NCBI GenBank assembly: GCA_002310995.1
Contig: DBYV01000013.1
Coordinates: 24,973 to 68,156 of the forward strand
Origin: a bacterium UBP6_UBA1177
GTDB lineage: Bacteria > UBP6 > UBA1177
Length of the DNA stretch: 43,184 bases
Reading direction: 5' to 3'
Below the pieces are notes generated by a model. That model searched no databases. It was not told the origin of the DNA and saw nothing but the letters and a program-made list of their open reading frames with translations. Positions 33,727 through 42,222 of this stretch are shown here, piece by piece; within the stretch, counting starts at the first letter, position 1, and the number at the start of each line of letters is the position of its first letter. A program made the translations under genes and the position numbers.

Positions 33727-36700
33727 CCTTCACAAAAGTGTTGTTAAGCGAAAAGACCTGCCCGAAATTAAAAGTATTCAATATTGCCCACGAATTGTTT
33801 TCTGAATAGTACACAAGAACGCTTGTTTCACCGCTTGCATTCATCATAATCGCATGAATCTGATCATTTGCTTCAAAAAGTGTAATATATTCAGGAGTCC
33901 ACGGCAGTTCGGCGAGTTCTTCCATTAACGCACCGTCATTTGTAAAAGATATTTTTGCGAATCTGCGGTTTCTTAAGGGCTTTTCTTCCGCTATATTGCT
34001 CACATTTATGTTCCTGTATTGACTGCTCGGAGTAACTGTCATTCCGGCTGCCATATAGATTTCTGTTCCGTGCGTCAATGTTGCTGCCGATCTCATTTCA
34101 AAACCGTTCTGAACAGTTCTTTCTCCTTCAAAAATGCCAGCTATATTGCTGAAAGCAACTTTAAAATTTTCATCTTCTTTGTAATAAATGCCATCCTGAA
34201 TACCGTAAGCAAAAATCTGATTATAATTTTCAGGATATTCCACAGCTTTGACTACTATTTCATCACCGTTGTATGAAACCCGTGAAAAAATAGAAGGTCT
34301 CGCTATCGTTTCATAAAGACTTTCCTTAACAATGTCCTCGAACTGTCTTGCAAAAGGAAGATCTTTCCACCATGGTTTGTCGCCTATATATTCACGCAAC
34401 ATTTCCCAATACCATTTACCATAGCCAGGTATGGTAGTATAGCCGCCGAAGAAATCTTTTTTCTCGATAATTACATCTATATTTTTGCTTTTTTTTGCCA
34501 AATTCAACTCTTCATTTTTTCCGGCAATATGCTTTTGATATTCTTCACTATTGCTGAAGAACAATTTATTTATCTCATACCCGTCATTGTCATTACCTTT
34601 AACATATTTATTTTTATCGCTGAATGCAGCTCCGTGAGAAAGTTTCAACATCGGATAATTTCCACTAAAAATCATTCGTATTTTTTCTTCCTGAGTGTTT
34701 GCACGATAAAAATCATTCCCTTGTGTAAGAATCTTAGGAAACAGCCAAGAATCTTTTTGATATTCCCAATCACGAGAATATTTGTTTCTTTGAATCTTAG
34801 ACCTTTGAATCAGTTCGCTTTTTGCTACAACTTTATTGAAATTCTTCTGTTCCTGATTGTTGCCGTGAATATAAAGCGGTGACCATGTTGAACGATGAAA
34901 TCTAAAATCCCAAACTTCGTTGGGATGTGCATGATCGGAGCCGCATGATCTTTCAAGGTTTCGGTGCTGTTCAGCTGTGTTCCCGCAATAACAGTAGTAA
35001 GATGATATTTTTGCATCCGAATTTTCCATACCTCGGAAATAAGATGCTGTTCCGTTAATTTCTAAAGAATAACCTACATCACATGTTTTCGACCAGAAAG
35101 TTGCATTTTTAGATGAATCACGCCAATTTTCCACACAATTGTCTGCGCCACTTTTTCCCCAATATGCGTCAACATCGAATGCATAATCATCTTTAAATTG
35201 CTTAAAATCATATTCTTCATCCCATCTTCCATCTTTATCCATGTCACAGAGTTTTCTTGCTTTTAAACAACAATCGCTTGTTGATTTCCTACAATTTTCA
35301 TCACATTTTTCTCCTTTTTTGTTTTTGACATTCGGACAAGCATCTTTGTCATCAAACCAACTGTCTTTGTCAAAATCTTCACAGACATCACCTCCATTTT
35401 TCCCATTCCAGTCTTTTTGATCTGTATTCGGCGTTAGAGGGCAATTATCACAAACATCACCTATCGTATCCTGATCGGAATCCAACTGATTTGGATTATA
35501 CTCAAACGGACAATTATCTTTATTATCCAATATTCCGTCTTTATCTTTATCATTGTCGCAGGCATCACCTATACCGTTATAATTACTGTCTCTTTGGTCT
35601 TTATTCCAAATCAAAGGACAGTTGTCTGTTAAATCATTATATCCGTCTCCGTCATAATCACTAGTATTAAAATGGTATACTGTATTATCGTCAGTATTTC
35701 CTTCGTTATCTATCCTTAAAACATGAATATCTCCTTTTAACGAAGAGTCAAGCCATACATGAATACCTTCCAATTCTCCTTTTCTTTTGCCTGTTCCATT
35801 ATAATCTACATTATAAGAAATATGTCCGAAAGCAAATCTTTGAGTATTATTAAATATTTTAATATTGTTGACTGTTATAAATTCATCATAATGAGGTGCA
35901 TAAACATTAAAACCTGTATTATCGCTGTAATCATCTCTGCTATCATCTTGAACATATAAAAATACGCCATTGTATGCAAAAGTAGCTCCCTGGTTACTCC
36001 AATGACCACTTAATTCTCTCGGATGATCCTGTCCTAAATATATCATTGATTTCAATTCTCCAGAATCAAAATCAAAACCGCAAACAGACCAAGTTTTCAT
36101 TTTTTTCTTATGTTCATTGATATTGTCAGAAGTCAATTCTTGAGAGGAATCATAGGAACGCAACTCTTTTTTAGCAAAACCATTCGGAATAAAACTATTT
36201 GGAACAATATTTTCTGGACACTGATTATAAAATAATTTATCCATTTGATTCAGTGCAACCCAGGCAGCAGACGACATTGTATATCCATCTACAGTCTTGA
36301 ACTCCATAAAATCAACAAATTCTCTTCGCGTAAGAGAGATTTTTCCAATGTAGGAATGATTTTTATAACAAACATAAAAATATCCAATATATTCACATTT
36401 TACAGCAATATCATCATTATCTGCATTGCTGGAAAAATCAATAGTTTCCAAAAATGGAGAATATTTTCCCAACAAGACCTGGATTGTTCTATAATCTTCA
36501 TCAGAAAGATTGATGTTTTCAGACAAAAAATTATACTTTTCAGACAACAAGTTAAGTTTTTGAGAATCTTCTTCTGAAATTTCAATTTCAATCGGAATGT
36601 CTCTCCTTGTTGGTGTTGATATAGAAAGAATTTCTTGGCATTGATCAACCGCAACATAAAGATAATTACCAACTGTATCTATATCTCCGAAATGATTGCA

Positions 36701-37015
36701 GTTTACTTTAGTTACACCTTTTTCTTTAATAAAATCATTGAATTTATCCAATGTAGTAATGCGATCTTTGTTTGGAGGATATTTATTGATTGGACTGAAT
36801 TTTTTATCATACTCATAAATATTTTCCTTGTTAGAATAAAACCATCTGTTATAGTTATTAGAAGTGATTCCCTGCCCTTCCTCTCCATGCCCGTTCATTT
36901 CGGAGTCTTTTGGTTTTTCTGCCACTTTTTTATATATTGATATAACATTGGCAGTTGAAGCTGATATTTGAAAACAACAAATAATTAAGACTATAAAAAT
37001 ATTATATTTTTTCAT
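33686..37015 (-). CDS. Large exported protein with TSP3 calcium-binding repeats and propeller-like region
   Basis: 1109 aa as read, probably about 1,470 aa if the downstream frame is joined. Sec signal peptide about 1-20 (FIVLIICCFQISASTA) with a possible alternative cleavage at Cys13-14. The N-terminal 440 residues look like a beta-propeller-type ectodomain. TSP3 repeats follow (about 450-600; DGDGYNDLTDNCP, DNDKDKDGILDNKDNCP), then a Cys-rich segment and a second beta-rich region. It is second in an operon with the lipoprotein gene at 37047-38702 (31-nt gap). Probably a surface or secreted structural protein. It is AT-rich compared with the window's TSP3 gene at 20532. Confidence 0.8.
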   Translation of the reverse strand: MKKYNIFIVLIICCFQISASTANVISIYKKVAEKPKDSEMNGHGEEGQGITSNNYNRWFYSNKENIYEYDKKFSPINKYPPNKDRITTLDKFNDFIKEKGVTKVNCNHFGDIDTVGNYLYVAVDQCQEILSISTPTRRDIPIEIEISEEDSQKLNLLSEKYNFLSENINLSDEDYRTIQVLLGKYSPFLETIDFSSNADNDDIAVKCEYIGYFYVCYKNHSYIGKISLTRREFVDFMEFKTVDGYTMSSAAWVALNQMDKLFYNQCPENIVPNSFIPNGFAKKELRSYDSSQELTSDNINEHKKKMKTWSVCGFDFDSGELKSMIYLGQDHPRELSGHWSNQGATFAYNGVFLYVQDDSRDDYSDNTGFNVYAPHYDEFITVNNIKIFNNTQRFAFGHISYNVDYNGTGKRKGELEGIHVWLDSSLKGDIHVLRIDNEGNTDDNTVYHFNTSDYDGDGYNDLTDNCPLIWNKDQRDSNYNGIGDACDNDKDKDGILDNKDNCPFEYNPNQLDSDQDTIGDVCDNCPLTPNTDQKDWNGKNGGDVCEDFDKDSWFDDKDACPNVKNKKGEKCDENCRKSTSDCCLKARKLCDMDKDGRWDEEYDFKQFKDDYAFDVDAYWGKSGADNCVENWRDSSKNATFWSKTCDVGYSLEINGTASYFRGMENSDAKISSYYCYCGNTAEQHRNLERSCGSDHAHPNEVWDFRFHRSTWSPLYIHGNNQEQKNFNKVVAKSELIQRSKIQRNKYSRDWEYQKDSWLFPKILTQGNDFYRANTQEEKIRMIFSGNYPMLKLSHGAAFSDKNKYVKGNDNDGYEINKLFFSNSEEYQKHIAGKNEELNLAKKSKNIDVIIEKKDFFGGYTTIPGYGKWYWEMLREYIGDKPWWKDLPFARQFEDIVKESLYETIARPSIFSRVSYNGDEIVVKAVEYPENYNQIFAYGIQDGIYYKEDENFKVAFSNIAGIFEGERTVQNGFEMRSAATLTHGTEIYMAAGMTVTPSSQYRNINVSNIAEEKPLRNRRFAKISFTNDGALMEELAELPWTPEYITLFEANDQIHAIMMNASGETSVLVYYSENNSWAILNTFNFGQVFSLNNTFVKDDILYFYSSKQRR

Positions 37016-37046
37016 TTCTCATCTCCATTTTTCTATTTTATTTTGC

Positions 37047-38702
37047 TTAATTCTCCGGCTTCCACTCAAATCCCCACGGCTTTTTTGGACTATCTGGATT
37101 CGGCGTGTAGTCAATCAGCGGACATTTATTCGGATAAAAATCGCAGTAACATTCAAGATCTCGGACAACCAAATCGGGATCTGAGAAAAAGATGTAAGTG
37201 TGTTTGTAAATAAAACTTTCATCTTTTTCTATTGCAAGGTCAAATTCTTCATCAAAACAAACGAGTTTTTTATCCGCAAAACGATATAAGCATTGATCAT
37301 TTATTTCTTTTGAAGAATCTCTCGGATCTGAATATCTTCTGTGGAGAAGGAAATAATTATCGTTTATGTCTACACCGCCAGCACCGAGCATATCAAATCC
37401 TTCATAAAGTGTTGAGTATTTGATGTTTTTGGGATCTGAAATATCGGCAACAACAAAGGAATCAACTGATGTTTGAAGGTTTTCCGCTGCATAAATGATT
37501 GTATTTTTGTCTTTGAAAAACGGATATCTGCCGTTTTCACCTTCTCTTGAAACACGGAAACAGCTTGAATCACCGACTGCCAGATCACAGAACTGAACCT
37601 GAATCGGAGTATTGTAATCAAAGTAAGTAACATAACTTCCGATCATTGAAGGATAGCCGGCTCTCCGATTGCCGCCGTGCAATGTCTCTTTTTGGTAAAG
37701 AAGCTCTTTCCATTTATCCCATTCTCCCATTTTGGTATACATAATCTTCTCGTCTTTTGTAAACTGAAAATTTGCAAAAAGATATGTTTCTGTTGCACGA
37801 ATATCTGAAATGTATTCCGGGGTTTCAGACATTTTGAAAGCTCGTCCGTAAGTGTTTGTCTCTTTGTCGTAATAGATTAAATACGAATAAGATTTTCCAT
37901 AGCAAGGCGAATCCTCCGGTGTAAGTGAATTTACACGATAATCCATTGTTTCAATAAAGTAATATCTTTTGTTTTGCCAACCTTCTAAGTGTTCTCTTCC
38001 TAACCTCTCTACTTTGCGGGTATTTAAATCATAAACATACATTCCGGCAGTTTCCCAGGCATTCCAGTCCGTGTTACCTGCTGGAACATCAAGATTATAG
38101 ACAAATTTTCCTTCAAATTGATTAAACGGCAAAGAAACCCCATAAGAAGCCTGCCACGGTCCTGGTGTAAGCAAGGCATCACATTGAAATTTTCCAATAT
38201 CACGACTCTTTTCTTTATTCCCTTTTTCATAAACAATCTGCGGTTCAAAAGGATAGTTTTCGGCACAAAAATCATAAGGTTCCGGAACGCATTCGTAAAT
38301 GCAGTTTTTTGACCATAAAATTTTAACATTTTCAGGGTCTTTTGCCGATGTCGGTGCATCACCATAGTAATAGTAGGCAACATTGTAATCAGCTTCGCCG
38401 TAAGTCTCAAAATAAGGATCATCACTCCTCTCTGGAATATCAATGTCTTGCTGCCAGTCACCTTCGAAAACATCAGAATCATCTTTGGAATCAGTATCAT
38501 CATCCAGAATTTCATCTGAATCACTAATAAAATCCGAATCTTCTTCTGAATCTGTGTCTTCATCAACTATTTCGGAATCCTGCGAGTCCGTGTCTGTATC
38601 AGGCAGAATGTCGGAATCGTTTTCCGAGATTTTTGATGATGAGCAGGAAAACAGAAAAGAAACTGTTAAAACAAATAAAAACCACTTAAAAAAGGTCTGC
38701 AT
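37047..38702 (-). CDS. Asp-rich-linker lipoprotein with beta-propeller-like body
   Basis: 551 aa. Lipobox FLFSC (Cys20). Residues about 28-90 are an Asp/Ser/Glu-rich linker (DTDTDSQDSEIVDEDTD). The remaining 450 residues have repeating aromatic, Gly- and Asp-containing beta strands (YVYDLNTRKVERLG, GRYPFFKDKNTIIYAA), which suggest a TolB/WD40-like propeller; no catalytic motif is recognised. The ATG at 38702 has a GGAGG Shine-Dalgarno. It heads a two-gene operon with the TSP3 protein and is divergent from the SIR2-STAND gene. Confidence 0.8.
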   Translation of the reverse strand: MQTFFKWFLFVLTVSFLFSCSSSKISENDSDILPDTDTDSQDSEIVDEDTDSEEDSDFISDSDEILDDDTDSKDDSDVFEGDWQQDIDIPERSDDPYFETYGEADYNVAYYYYGDAPTSAKDPENVKILWSKNCIYECVPEPYDFCAENYPFEPQIVYEKGNKEKSRDIGKFQCDALLTPGPWQASYGVSLPFNQFEGKFVYNLDVPAGNTDWNAWETAGMYVYDLNTRKVERLGREHLEGWQNKRYYFIETMDYRVNSLTPEDSPCYGKSYSYLIYYDKETNTYGRAFKMSETPEYISDIRATETYLFANFQFTKDEKIMYTKMGEWDKWKELLYQKETLHGGNRRAGYPSMIGSYVTYFDYNTPIQVQFCDLAVGDSSCFRVSREGENGRYPFFKDKNTIIYAAENLQTSVDSFVVADISDPKNIKYSTLYEGFDMLGAGGVDINDNYFLLHRRYSDPRDSSKEINDQCLYRFADKKLVCFDEEFDLAIEKDESFIYKHTYIFFSDPDLVVRDLECYCDFYPNKCPLIDYTPNPDSPKKPWGFEWKPEN

Positions 38703-38741
38703 CTGAACCTCCAGAAAATTATTATGTAAAACTCCGTAAAT

Positions 38742-38769
38742 AGTTTACTTTTTATTGAATTGGAGTCAA
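38742..38769 (-). promoter_or_regulatory. Promoter of the island lipoprotein operon
   Basis: On the minus strand TTGACT (38769-38764), a 16-bp spacer and TAAACT (38747-38742), followed by ATTTACGG. 40 nt upstream of the ATG. Confidence 0.5.
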
Positions 38770-38854
38770 AAAAATCAAAAACTTTTTAAATATAAATGAT
38801 GATAGCGCATAGGGATAACACTAAAATAAAAAAAGTTGAATTTTATAGAAAAAA

Positions 38855-38882
38855 TTGACTTACCGAATCCAATTCATAAAAT
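38855..38882 (+). promoter_or_regulatory. Promoter of the SIR2-STAND gene
   Basis: TTGACT (38855-38860), a 16-bp spacer and TAAAAT (38877-38882), with an overlapping TATAAT at 38884-38889. 72 nt upstream of the ATG. The TTG here is a -35 element and not a start codon. Confidence 0.5.
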
Positions 38883-38953
38883 TTATAATTTCGAAGTTTG
38901 TGCGGAGGAATGAAAGATACTTAACAAAGTGTTATATCAAAAGGGAGCTAAGC

Positions 38954-41900
38954 ATGGTAAATAATATTTGCGAACCAATTGAAAAGTTTTGGGAAGATAA
39001 AGGAATATTAGAAGATACACTAGAATATTTTAAAGATTTGCAAAAAGCATCTAATTTGGTTCCTTTTGTTGGATCAGGAATGTCTGTTCGCTTTGGTTTT
39101 CCTACTTGGAGTACTTTTCTACAAAATGTAATAAATAGATATTTTGGAGAAAAGGATGAAAAGAAAGAAAAATTTCAAGATATGCTTAATAAATGTGATT
39201 TTTTGAACCTCGCAGAAAAACTTAATAAAGATCTAAAAGATGGAGCACTTCAACAAGCAGTTAAAGAGCAGTTTGATCCAACGAGGAAGAAGCCGGTTGA
39301 TGGTGAACAAAACTACCTAACAATCTTGAAATCATCAGGAATTACAAAAATTATTACGACAAATTTTGACACAGTAATTGAAGATCATTTGGGTTTAAAG
39401 AATACCAGAATAACACTTCCGTCTACTTCTATAGACTCAGGAACTTTAAGAAAATATTTTAATCAAAAAGGAAAGATGTTGATTAAATTGCACGGTACAT
39501 TTGATGATGCGGATTCCATAATTCTTACAACAACACAGTTTAAATCTTCATATTGCGACAAAAAAAATGCCATAGTTGGATTATTGAAACATATCTGGCA
39601 AAATTCAACTCTTTTGTTTATGGGATGTGGATTAAGAAAAGATCCTTTAATAGAGAAAATGGTGAAATTTGCAGAACAAGAAAAATGGCAATGGCATTAT
39701 GCAATATTGGAATATCCAAATAAGGACGTGGAAACAGTAAAACGAAATTTAGCGGGTATGCACATCTTACCAATTTGGTTTGAACCTAAAAAATATGATC
39801 AAATCCTTGCTATTTTAAAAAAGATTCTTGATATAAGGAATATTTCAAAGCAAAAATCCAATATGTATTTAGACAAACTAGCTTCAGAAGTTCAAGACAA
39901 TGAAAAATTGCAAGATAAACTAGTAAATGCAATAATGGTTCAATGTGACGTAAAGAATAGCTTTAAATGTTCAGAGTCAATATTGAATAAAATATACCAG
40001 CATATTGTTCAATCGAATAACAAATATCTATTATCAATAAAAGGAGAACCAGGAACAGGAAAATCAACTATTTTATCGTTGCTTTATTTAAAATGCTTAA
40101 AAAACAACACAATAGAACCTTTTCTCATTGATACCCATAAGTATGACAATTGTGAAAGAAAAGAAGCTAAATCAGAATTGGAAAAGCAATTAGGGAACAT
40201 AGAAAAGAAGTTCAAAAAGGGCAAAAAGAACATCTTGTTTATTGATGGAATAAACGAGTATATTCGAGGAGATAAAGAATTAGAAACAACAATAAACAAT
40301 TGGATTGAAACAATAAAACACAATACTAATATTAAATTTGTGGTCTCGATTGGCACTCTATATAGTGGTCATTATCCAAAAGAAATTTATCTGCCATCAG
40401 AAGACAAAAACGTTGGTATTATTCATAAAGACTATGAAAAAACTATTGTTTTTAATACTGTAGAAAAATTTGACAATCTTGTTGATAAAACACTTGATTA
40501 CTACATTAATATAGTAGGAAAAAATGAAAAAGTGTCTGCTGATGAAGAATTAAAGAACAAGTTTAACAATGAATTAAAAAAACTTGGTGAACCACGTGCT
40601 AACTTCAGAATAGTTTTATTTCTTATTAAGAGATATTATGCGGATAAAGAAAGATTTTTTAGCAAAGATATTGCTGAAATATTCGATAATTATTATATTT
40701 CCAAAAATGAAGACATTGATACAATTGCTAAATATGTGGCAACAAGCTTGTTAGCAAACAAACCTCAAGATACATCTGAAAGTCAAGCCAATGCAAAATC
40801 TTATTATTTATTTAAATCAAAATCAATAACAAATTATTTTATTGCTCATTATTACATTCATACTATTGAATGCGATAATCGAGAAAGTCTACATGCTCTG
40901 TTCAACTGCATTCTTACTCGTGGAATAAATATATTTGCTGTTTATTTAATGAACATAAAAGGTGAAGACGAAGTTAAAAATATTGTTAAGAACATCGGAA
41001 AACTTATGAAAGAGAAAAAAATTACGTTACATCAAAAAAATCAACTTGCGTTTATGCTTGGGCGTGTCAAATTTTCTAAACAAAAAGCAATAGAGATATT
41101 AACTGAGCAATATCGTAAGTATATAGCATATGTAACGACTGAAGAGTATAGAGGTAGCGGATTAAGTAATGATATTGGAGTGTATATTAGAACGATTGGA
41201 ATAAGCCTAATACTCTTAGAACATCGTGATCACGAAGAAAAGTTTTATCATGCACTTATTTACAATGGTTATTTAAACCAAATCAATAGGAATTTCCACA
41301 TACAATATTTCACAACAAATGGTTATAAGTTCGACGACAAATTAGAGTTACGCAATGATGATTTGTCGCCAGAAAAGATTAATTCCCTCTGTGATTTTTT
41401 ACAGAACAGCTTTAGTTGGTCATATTTATTAAATATTAATATTATTACTTTTTTAAATTTAACCCTTTACAAACTGTTCGCTCTCAACAAAGATTCTAAA
41501 GAAGAAATAGATAAAGCAAAAGAGGCAATAAGAGAAATAAGTAAAAAAAATAGTAAATACGAAATTCACAAAGATGTAACAAAACATATTAATGAAGTGT
41601 TAAATTTGCTAAATGATAAGATTTATTATGAAAAATTAATGTCGATATATGAGAATAAAAGTGGCAATCGGTCAAAATGGCTCAAAAAGCATTTTCAAGT
41701 TGATGATAGTAATCCTATTTTGAAACTTTTGACAGATCACACATGGGGATGCTGTCAATTAGCATTGTTGTTTCTCCCAAAAAATAAAGAGTTTTGCAGA
41801 TTCAAGCCAGAAAAAGATTACGATTTATCAAAAATAATACTTATGCTTACTGTGCATGATTATGTGCCCAAAGAAGATGGCAGAGAAAAGAATGAAGTAA

Positions 41901-42190
41901 AGCAATTAACCAAACTCAATACTTTGCCACACTTTTGCAATTTTAACTTTATTAAAGATTTGGTTGATGAATTAAATAAATCAGAAACTTATAATTCTAA
42001 GATTGCACATGATATTCTTGAAATTGAAACACTTGTTCAAATCTATATTTATAAAGATATGTTGAAAGAGAAACTTCAACAAGAGATAGAGCAATGGTAT
42101 AAAGAACACTACCCTCTAAAAACTAGTTTTGGTCAGAATCTGTTAAAATTTTTAGATAATCAATTTAAACGCAACAATGAGATTTTTTAA
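38954..42190 (+). CDS. SIR2-STAND NTPase, Avs-like antiphage defence candidate
   Basis: 1078 aa from the ATG at 38954 (Shine-Dalgarno AAGGGAG). Residues about 30-290 form a SIR2-like NAD+-hydrolysing domain: PFVGSGMS (37-44), TTNFD with N137, KLHG with H180, and GCGLRKDP (225-231). Then a P-loop NTPase: Walker A GEPGTGKST (364-372, K370) and Walker B ILFIDGINEY (D431). The last 500 residues are helical, low-similarity sensor-like sequence. Avs5-type proteins share the SIR2-STAND-sensor layout: the C-terminus senses a phage protein, STAND oligomerises and SIR2 depletes NAD+, aborting infection. That function here is inferred by architecture. Very AT-rich (about 25-35% GC in lines examined). 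Confidence 0.88.
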   Translation: MVNNICEPIEKFWEDKGILEDTLEYFKDLQKASNLVPFVGSGMSVRFGFPTWSTFLQNVINRYFGEKDEKKEKFQDMLNKCDFLNLAEKLNKDLKDGALQQAVKEQFDPTRKKPVDGEQNYLTILKSSGITKIITTNFDTVIEDHLGLKNTRITLPSTSIDSGTLRKYFNQKGKMLIKLHGTFDDADSIILTTTQFKSSYCDKKNAIVGLLKHIWQNSTLLFMGCGLRKDPLIEKMVKFAEQEKWQWHYAILEYPNKDVETVKRNLAGMHILPIWFEPKKYDQILAILKKILDIRNISKQKSNMYLDKLASEVQDNEKLQDKLVNAIMVQCDVKNSFKCSESILNKIYQHIVQSNNKYLLSIKGEPGTGKSTILSLLYLKCLKNNTIEPFLIDTHKYDNCERKEAKSELEKQLGNIEKKFKKGKKNILFIDGINEYIRGDKELETTINNWIETIKHNTNIKFVVSIGTLYSGHYPKEIYLPSEDKNVGIIHKDYEKTIVFNTVEKFDNLVDKTLDYYINIVGKNEKVSADEELKNKFNNELKKLGEPRANFRIVLFLIKRYYADKERFFSKDIAEIFDNYYISKNEDIDTIAKYVATSLLANKPQDTSESQANAKSYYLFKSKSITNYFIAHYYIHTIECDNRESLHALFNCILTRGINIFAVYLMNIKGEDEVKNIVKNIGKLMKEKKITLHQKNQLAFMLGRVKFSKQKAIEILTEQYRKYIAYVTTEEYRGSGLSNDIGVYIRTIGISLILLEHRDHEEKFYHALIYNGYLNQINRNFHIQYFTTNGYKFDDKLELRNDDLSPEKINSLCDFLQNSFSWSYLLNINIITFLNLTLYKLFALNKDSKEEIDKAKEAIREISKKNSKYEIHKDVTKHINEVLNLLNDKIYYEKLMSIYENKSGNRSKWLKKHFQVDDSNPILKLLTDHTWGCCQLALLFLPKNKEFCRFKPEKDYDLSKIILMLTVHDYVPKEDGREKNEVKQLTKLNTLPHFCNFNFIKDLVDELNKSETYNSKIAHDILEIETLVQIYIYKDMLKEKLQQEIEQWYKEHYPLKTSFGQNLLKFLDNQFKRNNEIF

Positions 42191-42222
42191 TTCGCACCAA
42201 CATTTTCTTCAAGTTACTGATT

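Larger units (their letters stand above)
32621..42222. mobile_element. Putative genomic island inserted at the 3' end of valS
   Basis: About 9.6 kb bounded by the two valS 3' copies and visibly AT-richer than the flanks. Sample lines counted by hand: about 25% GC at 39001 and 30% at 34501, against about 57% at 31261. Cargo: two lipoprotein genes (one frameshifted) and a SIR2-STAND gene. It carries no recognisable integrase, transposase, terminal inverted repeat or tRNA. The arrangement fits integration with replacement of the target gene's 3' end, or homologous replacement from a strain with the island downstream of its valS. Confidence 0.6.

Noticed and set aside
38855..38953. TTG start for the SIR2-STAND protein, or a 4-codon leader (MKDT) near 38909
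   Set aside because: The TTG is the -35 hexamer, and the tiny frame has its ATG too close to its GGAGGA; the ATG at 38954 has a normal Shine-Dalgarno.
32621..42222. Insertion sequence or integrase within the island
   Set aside because: No transposase or recombinase motif in any frame and no terminal inverted repeats were seen; mobility is inferred only from the valS duplication.
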